This document shows positions 13,966-21,103 of a stretch of DNA of 27,525 nucleotides, one piece after another (within the stretch, counting starts at the first letter, position 1; each line of letters begins with the position of its first letter). The stretch is from positions 1-27,525 of the forward strand of contig JAEWBF010000025.1 of assembly GCA_023391285.1 (NCBI GenBank), given 5' to 3'. Position numbers and translations under genes: made by a program. This DNA is from Verrucomicrobiota bacterium (GTDB taxonomy: Bacteria > Verrucomicrobiota > Verrucomicrobiia > Opitutales > Opitutaceae). The notes below the pieces were generated by a model, which saw nothing but the letters and a program-made list of their open reading frames with translations, searched no databases and had not been told where the DNA came from.

Positions 13966-14949
13966 ATGTCCGCCCTCACCTCCAGCGCACCCCTCCCCCG
14001 CCCCTCCCTCCTCCGCCACACCCTCACGTTCTTCGGCCCGCTCCTCGGCCTCCTCGCCGTCACCGCCCTTTTCGCCGCCCTCCGTTTCGAGACCTTCGTC
14101 ACTCCCGACAATTTCGCGATCATCCTCCAGCAGACCGCGGTCATTGCCGTCGCCGCGCTCGGCATGACGCTCATCATCATCGCCGGCGGCATCGATCTCT
14201 CCGTCGGCTCCATCATCGCGCTCGGCACGATCGTCATCGCCCGCCTCCTCGAACAAGGCTGGTCGCCGCTCGCCGCCGCCTTCGCCGGCATCGGCGTCTG
14301 CGCCGCCTGCGGCGCTTTCTCCGGCGCCCTCATCACCCGTCTCCATCTTCTGCCTTTCGTCGTCACCCTCGGCATGATGGGGGCGCTCCGCGGCGCCGCC
14401 AAAGGCCTCGCTGACGAACAACCGATCTACCCCGACGAAACCTGGCTCAACCAACTCCTCCGCCTCCCACCTGACGGCGGTCTTCCTTCCGGCGTCTGGC
14501 TCGTCATCGTCCTCGCGATCCTCGTCGCGCTCTCGCTTCACTACACGCGTTTCGGCCGGCACATCTTTGCCGTCGGCTCCAACGAACTCACCGCCCGCCT
14601 TTGCGGCGTCCCCGTCGAACGCGTCAAACTCCTCGTTTACATCCTCGGCGGCGCGTTCGCCGGCGTCGGCGCCGTCCTCCAATTCGCCTACCTCACCGGC
14701 GGCGATCCCACCACCGCCGTCGGACTCGAGCTCAACATCATCGCCGCCGTCGTCATCGGCGGCGCCAGCCTCGCCGGCGGACAAGGCACGATCACCGGCA
14801 CGCTCGTCGGCGCGCTCATCATGAGCGTCGTCGCCAACGGCTGCACCAAGCTCGGCCTCGCCAACTGGGTCCAGGAAATCGTCACCGGCGGCATCATCGT
14901 CGCCGCCGTCCTCCTCGACTACCTCCGCCGCCGCAGCTCCCGCTCATGA
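13966..14949 (+). CDS. sugar ABC transporter permease (RbsC-like)
   Basis: This 327-residue inner-membrane protein has about eight to ten hydrophobic segments and the BPD_transp_2 family hallmarks: MTLIIIAGGIDLSVGSIIAL, NALITTRL-type segment (GALITRLHLLPFVVTLGMM), GRHIFAVGSNELTARLCGV, and GGASLAGGQGTITGTLVGAL. Two copies presumably form the channel that works with the ATPase and binding protein encoded upstream. The open frame extends back to 13456 only as an out-of-frame shadow of the ATPase gene; the ATG at 13966 matches the family start. The TGA stop at 14947-14949 lies inside a hairpin element. Confidence 0.94.
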   Translation: MSALTSSAPLPRPSLLRHTLTFFGPLLGLLAVTALFAALRFETFVTPDNFAIILQQTAVIAVAALGMTLIIIAGGIDLSVGSIIALGTIVIARLLEQGWSPLAAAFAGIGVCAACGAFSGALITRLHLLPFVVTLGMMGALRGAAKGLADEQPIYPDETWLNQLLRLPPDGGLPSGVWLVIVLAILVALSLHYTRFGRHIFAVGSNELTARLCGVPVERVKLLVYILGGAFAGVGAVLQFAYLTGGDPTTAVGLELNIIAAVVIGGASLAGGQGTITGTLVGALIMSVVANGCTKLGLANWVQEIVTGGIIVAAVLLDYLRRRSSRS

Positions 14950-14968
14950 GGCGGCTCTCCGAACCGCC
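14946..14968. repeat. hairpin element overlapping the permease stop codon
   Basis: ATGAGGCGG leads into GGCGG (14950-14954), paired with CCGCC (14964-14968) around a CTCTCC-containing loop. It is a weaker member of the hairpin family. The permease TGA is formed by its lead sequence. Confidence 0.6.
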
Positions 14969-14978
14969 TTCTTCGTAG

Positions 14979-15020
14979 CGAAACGCAGCCTGCCCCTCCA
15001 CGTCGGGGGTGAGCGTTTCG
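14979..15020. repeat. inverted repeat CGAAACGC/GCGTTTCG
   Basis: CGAAACGC (14979-14986) and GCGTTTCG (15013-15020) are exact reverse complements, with an inner CCCC/GGGG pairing. It could end the sugar operon transcript, but there is no T-tract. Terminator function is only possible. Confidence 0.6.
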
Positions 15021-15066
15021 TCCGCAACTGCGAGCGCCAGCGAGTAGCTCCTTCCCGCAGATATCG

Positions 15067-15090
15067 GTGTTCATCCGTGTTCATCCGTGG
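15067..15090 (+). repeat. 10-bp direct repeat (GTGTTCATCC)
   Basis: GTGTTCATCC occurs twice in tandem (15067-15086), followed by GTGG. The pattern resembles the TTCCGTGTC repeats before the glycosyltransferase genes. Confidence 0.75.
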
Positions 15091-15107
15091 TTAAACCGGA
15101 TCGAACC

Positions 15108-16592
15108 ATGCCCCGCCTTCCGGCCCATCTCGCCGCCTTCGCCGCCTTCCTCCTCGTCCTTGGCGGGCACTTCCTCCTGATCGACCGCGCCGGCTCTCCC
15201 GTCCCGATCCACGACCAATGGCAGGCCGAAGCCGAATACGTCTTCCTGCCGTCTCTCGAAGGCACGCTCAACGCCCACCTCCTGTTCCACTACCACGGCG
15301 AACACCGCATCGTTCCCACGCGCCTCCTCGCCCTCGCCCTCTTTAAACTCAACCACGACCGCTGGGACGTCCTTCTTCAGATGACGTTCAACGCCTTCCT
15401 CGCCGCCCTCCTCACCGCCGCCCTCGTCCTCCTCGCCCGCCGCTTCCTCCGCCCGCCCGCGCTCCTCCTCTTCGCCACCGCATTCGGCGCGCTCCACGCC
15501 TCCGCACTCTTCTACGGCAACGCGCTCTGGGGTTTCCAATCCCAGTTCTACTTTCTCCTCGTCTTCACCCTCACCCACCTCGCGCTCGTCCTGCGCCACG
15601 CGCCGTTCTCCGCGCGGTGGTTCCTCGGCCTCGCCTGCTCCGCGCTCGCCTGCCTCTCGATGGGCTCCGGCTTCTTCTCCGCCGCCATCGTCGCACTCCT
15701 TTCGCTCTGGCGCTTCCTCGCTCCGAGCTACTCCCACCTTCGTCGCCCCTCACTCCTCAACACGCTCGCCCACCTCACCATCGTTCTCATCGCCCTCACC
15801 ACGGCCCCCCATTTCCCGTCTCCTTCCGTCAACTTCGCCCACGTCCTCCACACTTTCCTCCACTGCCTCGCCTGGCCCATCCGCTTCTACAACCCTTGGG
15901 GCGCGCTCCTCTGGCTCCCGTTCGCGGTCTTCCTCTTCCAACTCGCCCTTCGCTTCCGCCGCGCACCATCTCACCGCGATCTCCTCCTCGCCGCTCTGGG
16001 CCTGTGGGTCCTCGCCCAGATCGCCGCGATCGCCTGGGCCCGCAGCACGCCCGCGCCCGTCATCGCGCCGCGCTACTACGACATCCTTCTCCTCGGCCTC
16101 GCCGCCAACACCCTCGCCCTCGCACGCATCCTCCGCGTCTCCCGCCTTCAACTTCCCCTCGCCGCACATTTCTCTCTCGTCGCCGCCACCCTCCTGTGGC
16201 TCGGCACCTCCGGATGGTTCGCCTTCCACTTCGCCGAAAGCCACCGCCGCTACGATCTCCCCGCCCTCGCGAGTTACGCCGAACGCCAAATCCACCACGT
16301 CCGCACCTTCCTCGCCACCGACAACCCCGCCGCGCTCCAATCCGAACCGTATCCAAAAATCCCGCACCCCGACCCCGCCTACCTCGCCCAACTCCTCCGC
16401 AATCCCCGCGTCCGCGCCTTCCTCCCCGCCGAGCTCAACGATCTCCCGCCACCCCTTCTCTCCCGCGTCGCCACCCACCTCCGCTCCTTCGCCTCCCCGC
16501 TGCTACTCGCCGGGCTCGTTACGACCTTCGTTGCCACGACACTCCTCATTTTCCGCCCGAAATCTCTGCCCGTTCCGTCTCATCCATTGTGA
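15108..16592 (+). CDS. polytopic membrane protein, possible GT-C-type glycan enzyme
   Basis: This 494-residue protein has roughly ten hydrophobic segments. I do not recognise the family by name. It is clearly related to the truncated gene at 26127: both have an early (M/H)DQWxAEA motif (about residues 33-40 here), an H(G/N)EHR motif (near residue 64), a QSQFYFLL or QIQFYFLL segment, and (R/S)RY(Y/F)D near the last third. An acidic and histidine-bearing first external loop on a polytopic protein is reminiscent of GT-C glycosyltransferases, which use lipid-linked sugars. That assignment is inference. The ATG at 15108 is chosen over a GTG at 15087 that lies in repeat DNA. It opens the glycan gene cluster. 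Confidence 0.85.
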   Translation: MPRLPAHLAAFAAFLLVLGGHFLLIDRAGSPVPIHDQWQAEAEYVFLPSLEGTLNAHLLFHYHGEHRIVPTRLLALALFKLNHDRWDVLLQMTFNAFLAALLTAALVLLARRFLRPPALLLFATAFGALHASALFYGNALWGFQSQFYFLLVFTLTHLALVLRHAPFSARWFLGLACSALACLSMGSGFFSAAIVALLSLWRFLAPSYSHLRRPSLLNTLAHLTIVLIALTTAPHFPSPSVNFAHVLHTFLHCLAWPIRFYNPWGALLWLPFAVFLFQLALRFRRAPSHRDLLLAALGLWVLAQIAAIAWARSTPAPVIAPRYYDILLLGLAANTLALARILRVSRLQLPLAAHFSLVAATLLWLGTSGWFAFHFAESHRRYDLPALASYAERQIHHVRTFLATDNPAALQSEPYPKIPHPDPAYLAQLLRNPRVRAFLPAELNDLPPPLLSRVATHLRSFASPLLLAGLVTTFVATTLLIFRPKSLPVPSHPL

Positions 16593-16656
16593 TGTAACCG
16601 TGGCGTGACATCCCGCCCATATTGACGCCTCCTCGCCCGCAACATCCGCTCTCGCA

Positions 16657-17382
16657 ATGTCCGACCTCCGCGACCTCGCCCCCGACCCACTCTCCCGCTC
16701 CAACCGCGACTGGGAAATCTTCGCCCAGGAAGACCCGCTCTGGGCCATCCTCAGTCACCCCGACAAACAAGGCCGGCGCTGGTCCCTCGACGAATTCCTC
16801 GCCACCGGCGAAGGCGACGTCACCCGTCTCATCCGCGCCCTCGAATCCCTCGCCGAACCCGTCGCGCGCCACGACGTCCTCGATTTCGGCTGCGGCATCG
16901 GCCGTATCACCATTCCGCTTACACGCCGCTTCGACCGTGTCACCGGCCTCGACGCCGCCCCGTCGATGATCGCCCAGGCCCAGCGCCTCAACCCCGCAAC
17001 CGATCGACTCACGTTCCTCCACAGCGACGCCCCGCGCCTTCCCTTCGGCGACGCGTCGTTTGACGTCGTTCACACCTATCTCGTCCTTCAACACATCCCG
17101 ATCGACGCCGCCCTCGGCTACGTGCGCGAATTCATCCGCGTCCTCCGCCCCCGAGGTGTAGCGTATTTTGTGATACCCGCTCGCTTCGGCACCACCACCG
17201 GTCGCCGCTCCCACGAAACGACCTTCTCTTTCGCCACCCGTGCCGCCCGGATGGACATGCACTGCATCCCCATCTCCGAAGTCACGGCCGCCCTCGAACA
17301 ACTCCCCGCCCAAATCGAGCACATCTCCACCGAGCAACAAGGCGACGTCCTCCAAGCCACCTACCTCGCCCGCCGCACCTAA
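16657..17382 (+). CDS. class I SAM-dependent methyltransferase
   Basis: This 241-residue protein contains the Rossmann-like methyltransferase motif I, VLDFGCGIG, with D76, G78, G80 and G82. GLDAAPSMIAQAQ (post-I acidic loop), FDVVHTYLVLQHI (motif II region) and EFIRVLRPRGVAYFVIP (motif III) follow. The N-terminal 65 residues precede the SAM domain and include NRDWEIFAQEDPLWAIL, a segment I recall from glycan-cluster methyltransferases. Its place between a membrane protein and glycosyltransferases suggests it methylates a sugar or lipid-linked glycan. The acceptor is not deducible. The spacing from the preceding gene is 64 bp. Confidence 0.9.
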   Translation: MSDLRDLAPDPLSRSNRDWEIFAQEDPLWAILSHPDKQGRRWSLDEFLATGEGDVTRLIRALESLAEPVARHDVLDFGCGIGRITIPLTRRFDRVTGLDAAPSMIAQAQRLNPATDRLTFLHSDAPRLPFGDASFDVVHTYLVLQHIPIDAALGYVREFIRVLRPRGVAYFVIPARFGTTTGRRSHETTFSFATRAARMDMHCIPISEVTAALEQLPAQIEHISTEQQGDVLQATYLARRT

Positions 17383-17404
17383 ATAGTGTTTCCGCTTCCC
17401 GCCC

Positions 17405-17430
17405 ATGGAGGCGCGGTGCCCCCACCGCGC
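17405..17430. repeat. 26-nt hairpin element, intergenic reference copy
   Basis: ATGGAG leads into GCGCGGTG (17411-17418), paired perfectly with CACCGCGC (17423-17430) around CCCC. The same 26 nt, with a single A/G difference, is found inside the glycosyltransferase gene at 24100-24125. Confidence 0.9.
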
Positions 17431-17450
17431 TTAACTCCCATCGCATGCTT

Positions 17451-17562
17451 CTTTGCGCCTTCTGCGCCTCGTTGCGGTTATCGACTCCGCGTCCATCCGC
17501 GGTTCACCCTTCTTCCACTGTTTCCTTTCGCGACCTTTCGCGTGTTTCGCGGGCGGCAAAAA
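17451..17562. repeat. repeat mosaic before the GT2-GT4 gene
   Basis: The segment holds TTTGCGCCTTCTGCGCCTC then GTTGCGG (17452-17477), a CGCGTCCATCCGCGG block, and TTTCGCGACC then TTTCGCGTGTTTCGCGGG. The first and last blocks recur before the next glycosyltransferase gene (19717-19791), and the last again at 21018-21044. Short frames can be read through it, but they are repeat-derived. Confidence 0.75.
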
Positions 17563-17628
17563 ACCACCGCTCTTCCGCATTAGACATCCCCGCCTCCACC
17601 GCCCTAACCTCGCACGCAACTCTCCCTC

Positions 17629-19707
17629 GTGCAGGTTTCCTTCATCATCCCCGTCTTCAACCAGCTCGCTTACACCGAAGCCTGCCTCGCTTCGCTCAAA
17701 GCCACCCTGCCGCCGCATCTCACCTGCGAAATCATCCTGATTGACGACGGTTCGACCGACGCCACCCGCGACTTCCTCCGCGAGCTCCCCCCGCCCCACG
17801 TCGTCCTCTTCAACGAGCGCAATCTCGGCTACGCCGCCTCCAACAACCGCGCCGCCCGCATCGCCCAGGGCAAATTCCTCGCCCTCCTCAACAACGACCT
17901 CGTCCTCGAGCCCAACTGGCTCGCCCCCCTCCTCGCCGCCTTCGAACGCTTCCCGCGCGCCGGCATCGTCGGCAATGTCCAGCTCGCCGCCGACACCGGC
18001 GAGGTCGACCACGCCGGCATGATCTTCCGCGACGGCGGCTACCCCGTCCACCACCGCGAAACGCTCGAACAACTCCGCACCCGCGGCGACTACGTCGAGT
18101 TCCCCCTCGTCACCGCCGCCTGCTGTCTCACTCGCCGCGACTGGTTTCTCCGCTCGGGCGGTTTCGACGAGTCCTACAAAAACGGTTTCGAGGACAACGA
18201 TCTCTGCCTCCGCGCCCGCGAAGACGGTTTCGTCAACCTCGTCGCCACCCAAAGCGTCGTCCGCCACCACATCTCCCGCTCGCCCGGCCGCTCCACCTAC
18301 GAGTTTCGCAACGCCCAGCGTTTCCTCGCCCGCTGGGGCGAACGCACCGCCGCTCTCGAACGCGAATGGCACCTCGCCGAAGCCCGCCGCCACGCCGCCG
18401 CCCGCGCCCGCCGCTACTTCGCCCCGCTCCATCGCCGTATCGGGTTCGGCCCTACAACCCTCCGCCGCCAGCACCGCGCCGCGCTCGTCGCCGAGCAACG
18501 CGGCCGCGCCAACGCCACGCGACCCGTCCGCATCGGCATCGATCTTCTCCGCATGTCTCCCGGCGGCGCCAATGGCGGCATCAAACCTTTCCTCTATACG
18601 CTCCTCGCCGAAATCGCCCGCCAGCAAGGCCCCGCGTTCAACTTCGCCGTCCTCGCCCAACCTGCTCTCCGCCCCGAACTCACCGCCTTCCTCCGCCCCG
18701 GCGACTTCGTCCTCGAGCCAGAAAACTCTTCCGACTCTCCCTCCTCGTTCACCGTCTCCCGCCTCACCGAGAAAAATCTCTGGCGCGACCTCACCCGCTT
18801 CGCCGCCGACGACACCCTTCCGCGCCGCGCCCAACTCGACGTCCTCTACGCGCCGTTCGGCACCTCGCGCTTCATGCACCCCGACCTGCCGTGCATCAGC
18901 TTCGTCGTCGATCTCCTCCACCGCGAACTCCCCGCAGCCCTCCCACCCGAAGAGGTCAACGCCCGCCACGACGCCTTCCTCCGCATCGCTCGCGACGCCA
19001 CGTTCATCCAGTGCAACTCGCGCCACGTGATCGACCGCCTCACGCATCACTACGGCGTCCATCCATCGCGCTGCTTCCACATCTACAACGTCGTCCAGGA
19101 TCGCCTCCCCGCCCCTTCGCCCAACTCGACTCCATCGCCCGCCACTCCCGCCGGCCCCTTCTTCTTCTACCCCGCCAATTTCTGGCCGCACAAAAACCAC
19201 GAAACGCTCTTCGCCGCCTACCACCTCTACACGCACGGCGCCGGCGGACGCGCCTGGCCACTCGTGCTCACCGGCCAGCCCGACGCCCGCCAAAAACTCC
19301 TCGAAGAAATGCGCGACGCCCTCGGCCTCCGGGACCAGATCCACTTCCTCGGCCACGTCGACGACTCCGCCTTCACTGCGCTCTGGACCCGCGCCGGCGC
19401 GCTCGTCTTCCCCTCCCTCAACGAGGGCTTCGGCATCCCGCTTCTCGAAGCCATGCGCTTCGGCATCCCGATCATCGCCGCCAACAGCACTTCGCTCCCC
19501 GAGGTCGCCGGCGACGCCGCGCTCTTCATCGATCCGCGCGACCCGCGCGCGCTCGCCGACGCCCTTCGCCGCGTCGCCATCCGCGAAACGCTCCGCGAAG
19601 ACCTCATCTCCAAATCCCGCCACCGCCTCAACGCCTTCTCCCTCCCCCACGAAGCCGCGCGCCTCGCCCACTTCCTCTCCGCCGCCGCCCGCCACCAAGT
19701 CCCATGA
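17629..19707 (+). CDS. bifunctional glycosyltransferase, GT2-GT4 fusion
   Basis: This 692-residue cytoplasmic enzyme has two transferase domains. GT2 (about 1-240): VSFIIPVFNQ, nucleotide-binding D39-D40 in LIDDGSTD, LNNDLVLEPNW as the DxD-like site, and GFDESYKNGFEDNDLCLRARE as the acceptor or base region. GT4 (about 299-690): begins RIGIDLLRMSPGGANGGIK and contains FFYPANFWPHKNH, FLGHVDD, and the E599-x7-E607 nucleotide-sugar motif in NEGFGIPLLEAM. A fused pair would add two successive sugars. Start is GTG at 17629, two codons before the GT2 beta strand; there is no closer ATG. It lies between the methyltransferase and a GT4 gene in the same direction. Donor sugars are unknown. Confidence 0.93.
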   Translation: MQVSFIIPVFNQLAYTEACLASLKATLPPHLTCEIILIDDGSTDATRDFLRELPPPHVVLFNERNLGYAASNNRAARIAQGKFLALLNNDLVLEPNWLAPLLAAFERFPRAGIVGNVQLAADTGEVDHAGMIFRDGGYPVHHRETLEQLRTRGDYVEFPLVTAACCLTRRDWFLRSGGFDESYKNGFEDNDLCLRAREDGFVNLVATQSVVRHHISRSPGRSTYEFRNAQRFLARWGERTAALEREWHLAEARRHAAARARRYFAPLHRRIGFGPTTLRRQHRAALVAEQRGRANATRPVRIGIDLLRMSPGGANGGIKPFLYTLLAEIARQQGPAFNFAVLAQPALRPELTAFLRPGDFVLEPENSSDSPSSFTVSRLTEKNLWRDLTRFAADDTLPRRAQLDVLYAPFGTSRFMHPDLPCISFVVDLLHRELPAALPPEEVNARHDAFLRIARDATFIQCNSRHVIDRLTHHYGVHPSRCFHIYNVVQDRLPAPSPNSTPSPATPAGPFFFYPANFWPHKNHETLFAAYHLYTHGAGGRAWPLVLTGQPDARQKLLEEMRDALGLRDQIHFLGHVDDSAFTALWTRAGALVFPSLNEGFGIPLLEAMRFGIPIIAANSTSLPEVAGDAALFIDPRDPRALADALRRVAIRETLREDLISKSRHRLNAFSLPHEAARLAHFLSAAARHQVP

Positions 19708-19716
19708 GTCAGCCTC

Positions 19717-19825
19717 CTTTTGCGCCTTCTGCGCCTCTTTGCGGCCATCCAACTTCTTCCCCTTTTCGCGCCGTTCCGCGTGTTTCGCGGGCAATCCCTT
19801 CCGTGTCATCCGTGTATTCCGTGGG
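19717..19825. repeat. repeat mosaic before the GT4 gene
   Basis: Blocks in order: TTTTGCGCCTTCTGCGCC then TCTTTGCGGCC, TTTTCGCGCCGTTCCGCG then TGTTTCGCGGG, and three 9-bp units TTCCGTGTC, ATCCGTGTA, TTCCGTGGG (19799-19825). The order matches that of 17451-17562 and 21018-21082. It ends 33 bp before the ATG at 19859. Confidence 0.85.
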
Positions 19826-19858
19826 CCACTACATTCCCTCCTTCTTCCGTCCTCGCAC

Positions 19859-21007
19859 ATGACCATCGGCCTCGACGTCGCCCAAACCTGCGCCGAACGC
19901 GCCGGCTGCGCCTGGCACGCCGACGCCCTTGCGCGCGCCCTCGTCACCGCAGGCGCCCCGCTCGGCCACCGCTTCGAGCTGTATCATCATTTTGGAGACT
20001 GGATCAACCTCGACACCTCCCGCGGCACGACCATCGATCACCCCGCCGTCACCGCCCCGCTCCTCAACTTCTCCCCCACCGCCGCGAAAAAATTCTGGCG
20101 CGACATCGAATCCGGCGAACCGCTCCCCGCCAAACCCGACGTCGTCCTCTCCTTCAGCTACCACGCCCCCAAGCTCCACCACTCGAAACTCATCTACACC
20201 GTCCACGATCTCGCGTTCTGGACGCAGCCCGAGTTCGCCACCGACGACACCCGTCTCCTCTGCCAGCGCGAACTCCTTCAAGCCCTCTCCCGCGCCGCCG
20301 GCTTCCTCTTCGTCAGCGACTTCACCCGCCGCGAATTCGAACAACTTCTCCCCGGCTGGCTCGACGAGACCAAACGCCCCCACGCCCTCTCCGGCGGCGC
20401 CAGTCGTTTCCCGTTCGCCGATTCCGCCCGTCTCCACACCACGGATACACCGTGGCTCGTCGTCGGCTCCGTCGAACCGCGCAAAAACCACTCGGGGGCC
20501 CTCGACGCCTACGAGCTCTACCTCGAACGCTCCCCCCAACGTCGCCCGCTCGTCCTCGCCGGCGGCCGCGGCTGGAAATCCGACGCCGTCCACGCCCGCA
20601 TCGAACACCTCATCACCCGCGGCGTCCCCATCCGCTACCTCGGCTACGTCCCCGACGCCGAACTCTCCCATCTCTACCACTCCGCCTTCGCCCTCCTCGC
20701 CCCGAGCTGGCACGAGGGTTTCGGCCTCCCCCTCGTCGAAGCCATGTCCGCCGGCATCCCCGTCCTCGCCAGCGACCGCGGCAGCCTCCCCGAAATCGGC
20801 ATCGAAGCCGCCCGCTACATTTCGCCCGACAACCCCGAAGGCCTCGCCGCCGCCATGCTCGCCCTCGAAGCCGATCCCGCCAACTACGCCCGCCGCGCCC
20901 AATCCGCCCTGATGCGCGCCCAATCCTTCACCTGGCCCACCATCGCCCGCAACGTCCTCACCTTCCTCCAAACCTTCCCCGCGAACCACGCGAACCCTCG
21001 CGAATAA
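19859..21007 (+). CDS. glycosyltransferase family 4 protein
   Basis: This 382-residue single-domain GT4 (GT-B fold) has the N-terminal acceptor half with VVLSFSYHAPKLHHSKLIYTVHDL. The donor half has VVGSVEPRKN, LGYVPDAELSHLYHSAFALLAPS, and the motif E286-x7-E294 in HEGFGLPLVEAM. The ATG at 19859 is chosen because upstream in-frame codons (back to 19739) translate the repeat mosaic. The last residues (NHANPRE) and the TAA are encoded by the left arm of a long inverted repeat (20978-21044), so the natural C-terminus has probably been altered by the repeat. It presumably adds a sugar to the same glycan as its neighbours. Confidence 0.92.
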   Translation: MTIGLDVAQTCAERAGCAWHADALARALVTAGAPLGHRFELYHHFGDWINLDTSRGTTIDHPAVTAPLLNFSPTAAKKFWRDIESGEPLPAKPDVVLSFSYHAPKLHHSKLIYTVHDLAFWTQPEFATDDTRLLCQRELLQALSRAAGFLFVSDFTRREFEQLLPGWLDETKRPHALSGGASRFPFADSARLHTTDTPWLVVGSVEPRKNHSGALDAYELYLERSPQRRPLVLAGGRGWKSDAVHARIEHLITRGVPIRYLGYVPDAELSHLYHSAFALLAPSWHEGFGLPLVEAMSAGIPVLASDRGSLPEIGIEAARYISPDNPEGLAAAMLALEADPANYARRAQSALMRAQSFTWPTIARNVLTFLQTFPANHANPRE

Positions 21008-21044
21008 AAACCACCCTTTCGCGCCCTTCCGCGTGTTTCGCGGG
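20978..21044. repeat. long imperfect inverted repeat overlapping the GT4 3' end
   Basis: The left arm (20978-21004) starts CCCGCGAACCACGCG; the right arm (21018-21044) ends CGCGTGTTTCGCGGG, its approximate reverse complement. The stop codon and last seven or eight codons of the GT4 gene lie in the left arm and the adjoining loop. Confidence 0.75.
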
Positions 21045-21055
21045 CCCTCCATTTT

Positions 21056-21082
21056 TTCCGTGTCTTCCGTGTCTTCCGTGGG
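21056..21082 (+). repeat. 9-bp tandem repeat (TTCCGTGTC)
   Basis: TTCCGTGTC, TTCCGTGTC, TTCCGTGGG in register, ending 21 bp before the GTG at 21104. The same three-unit array, with two base changes, stands at 19799-19825 before the previous gene. Confidence 0.88.
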
Positions 21083-21103
21083 CCACCCTCCTCCGTCTTC
21101 CGC

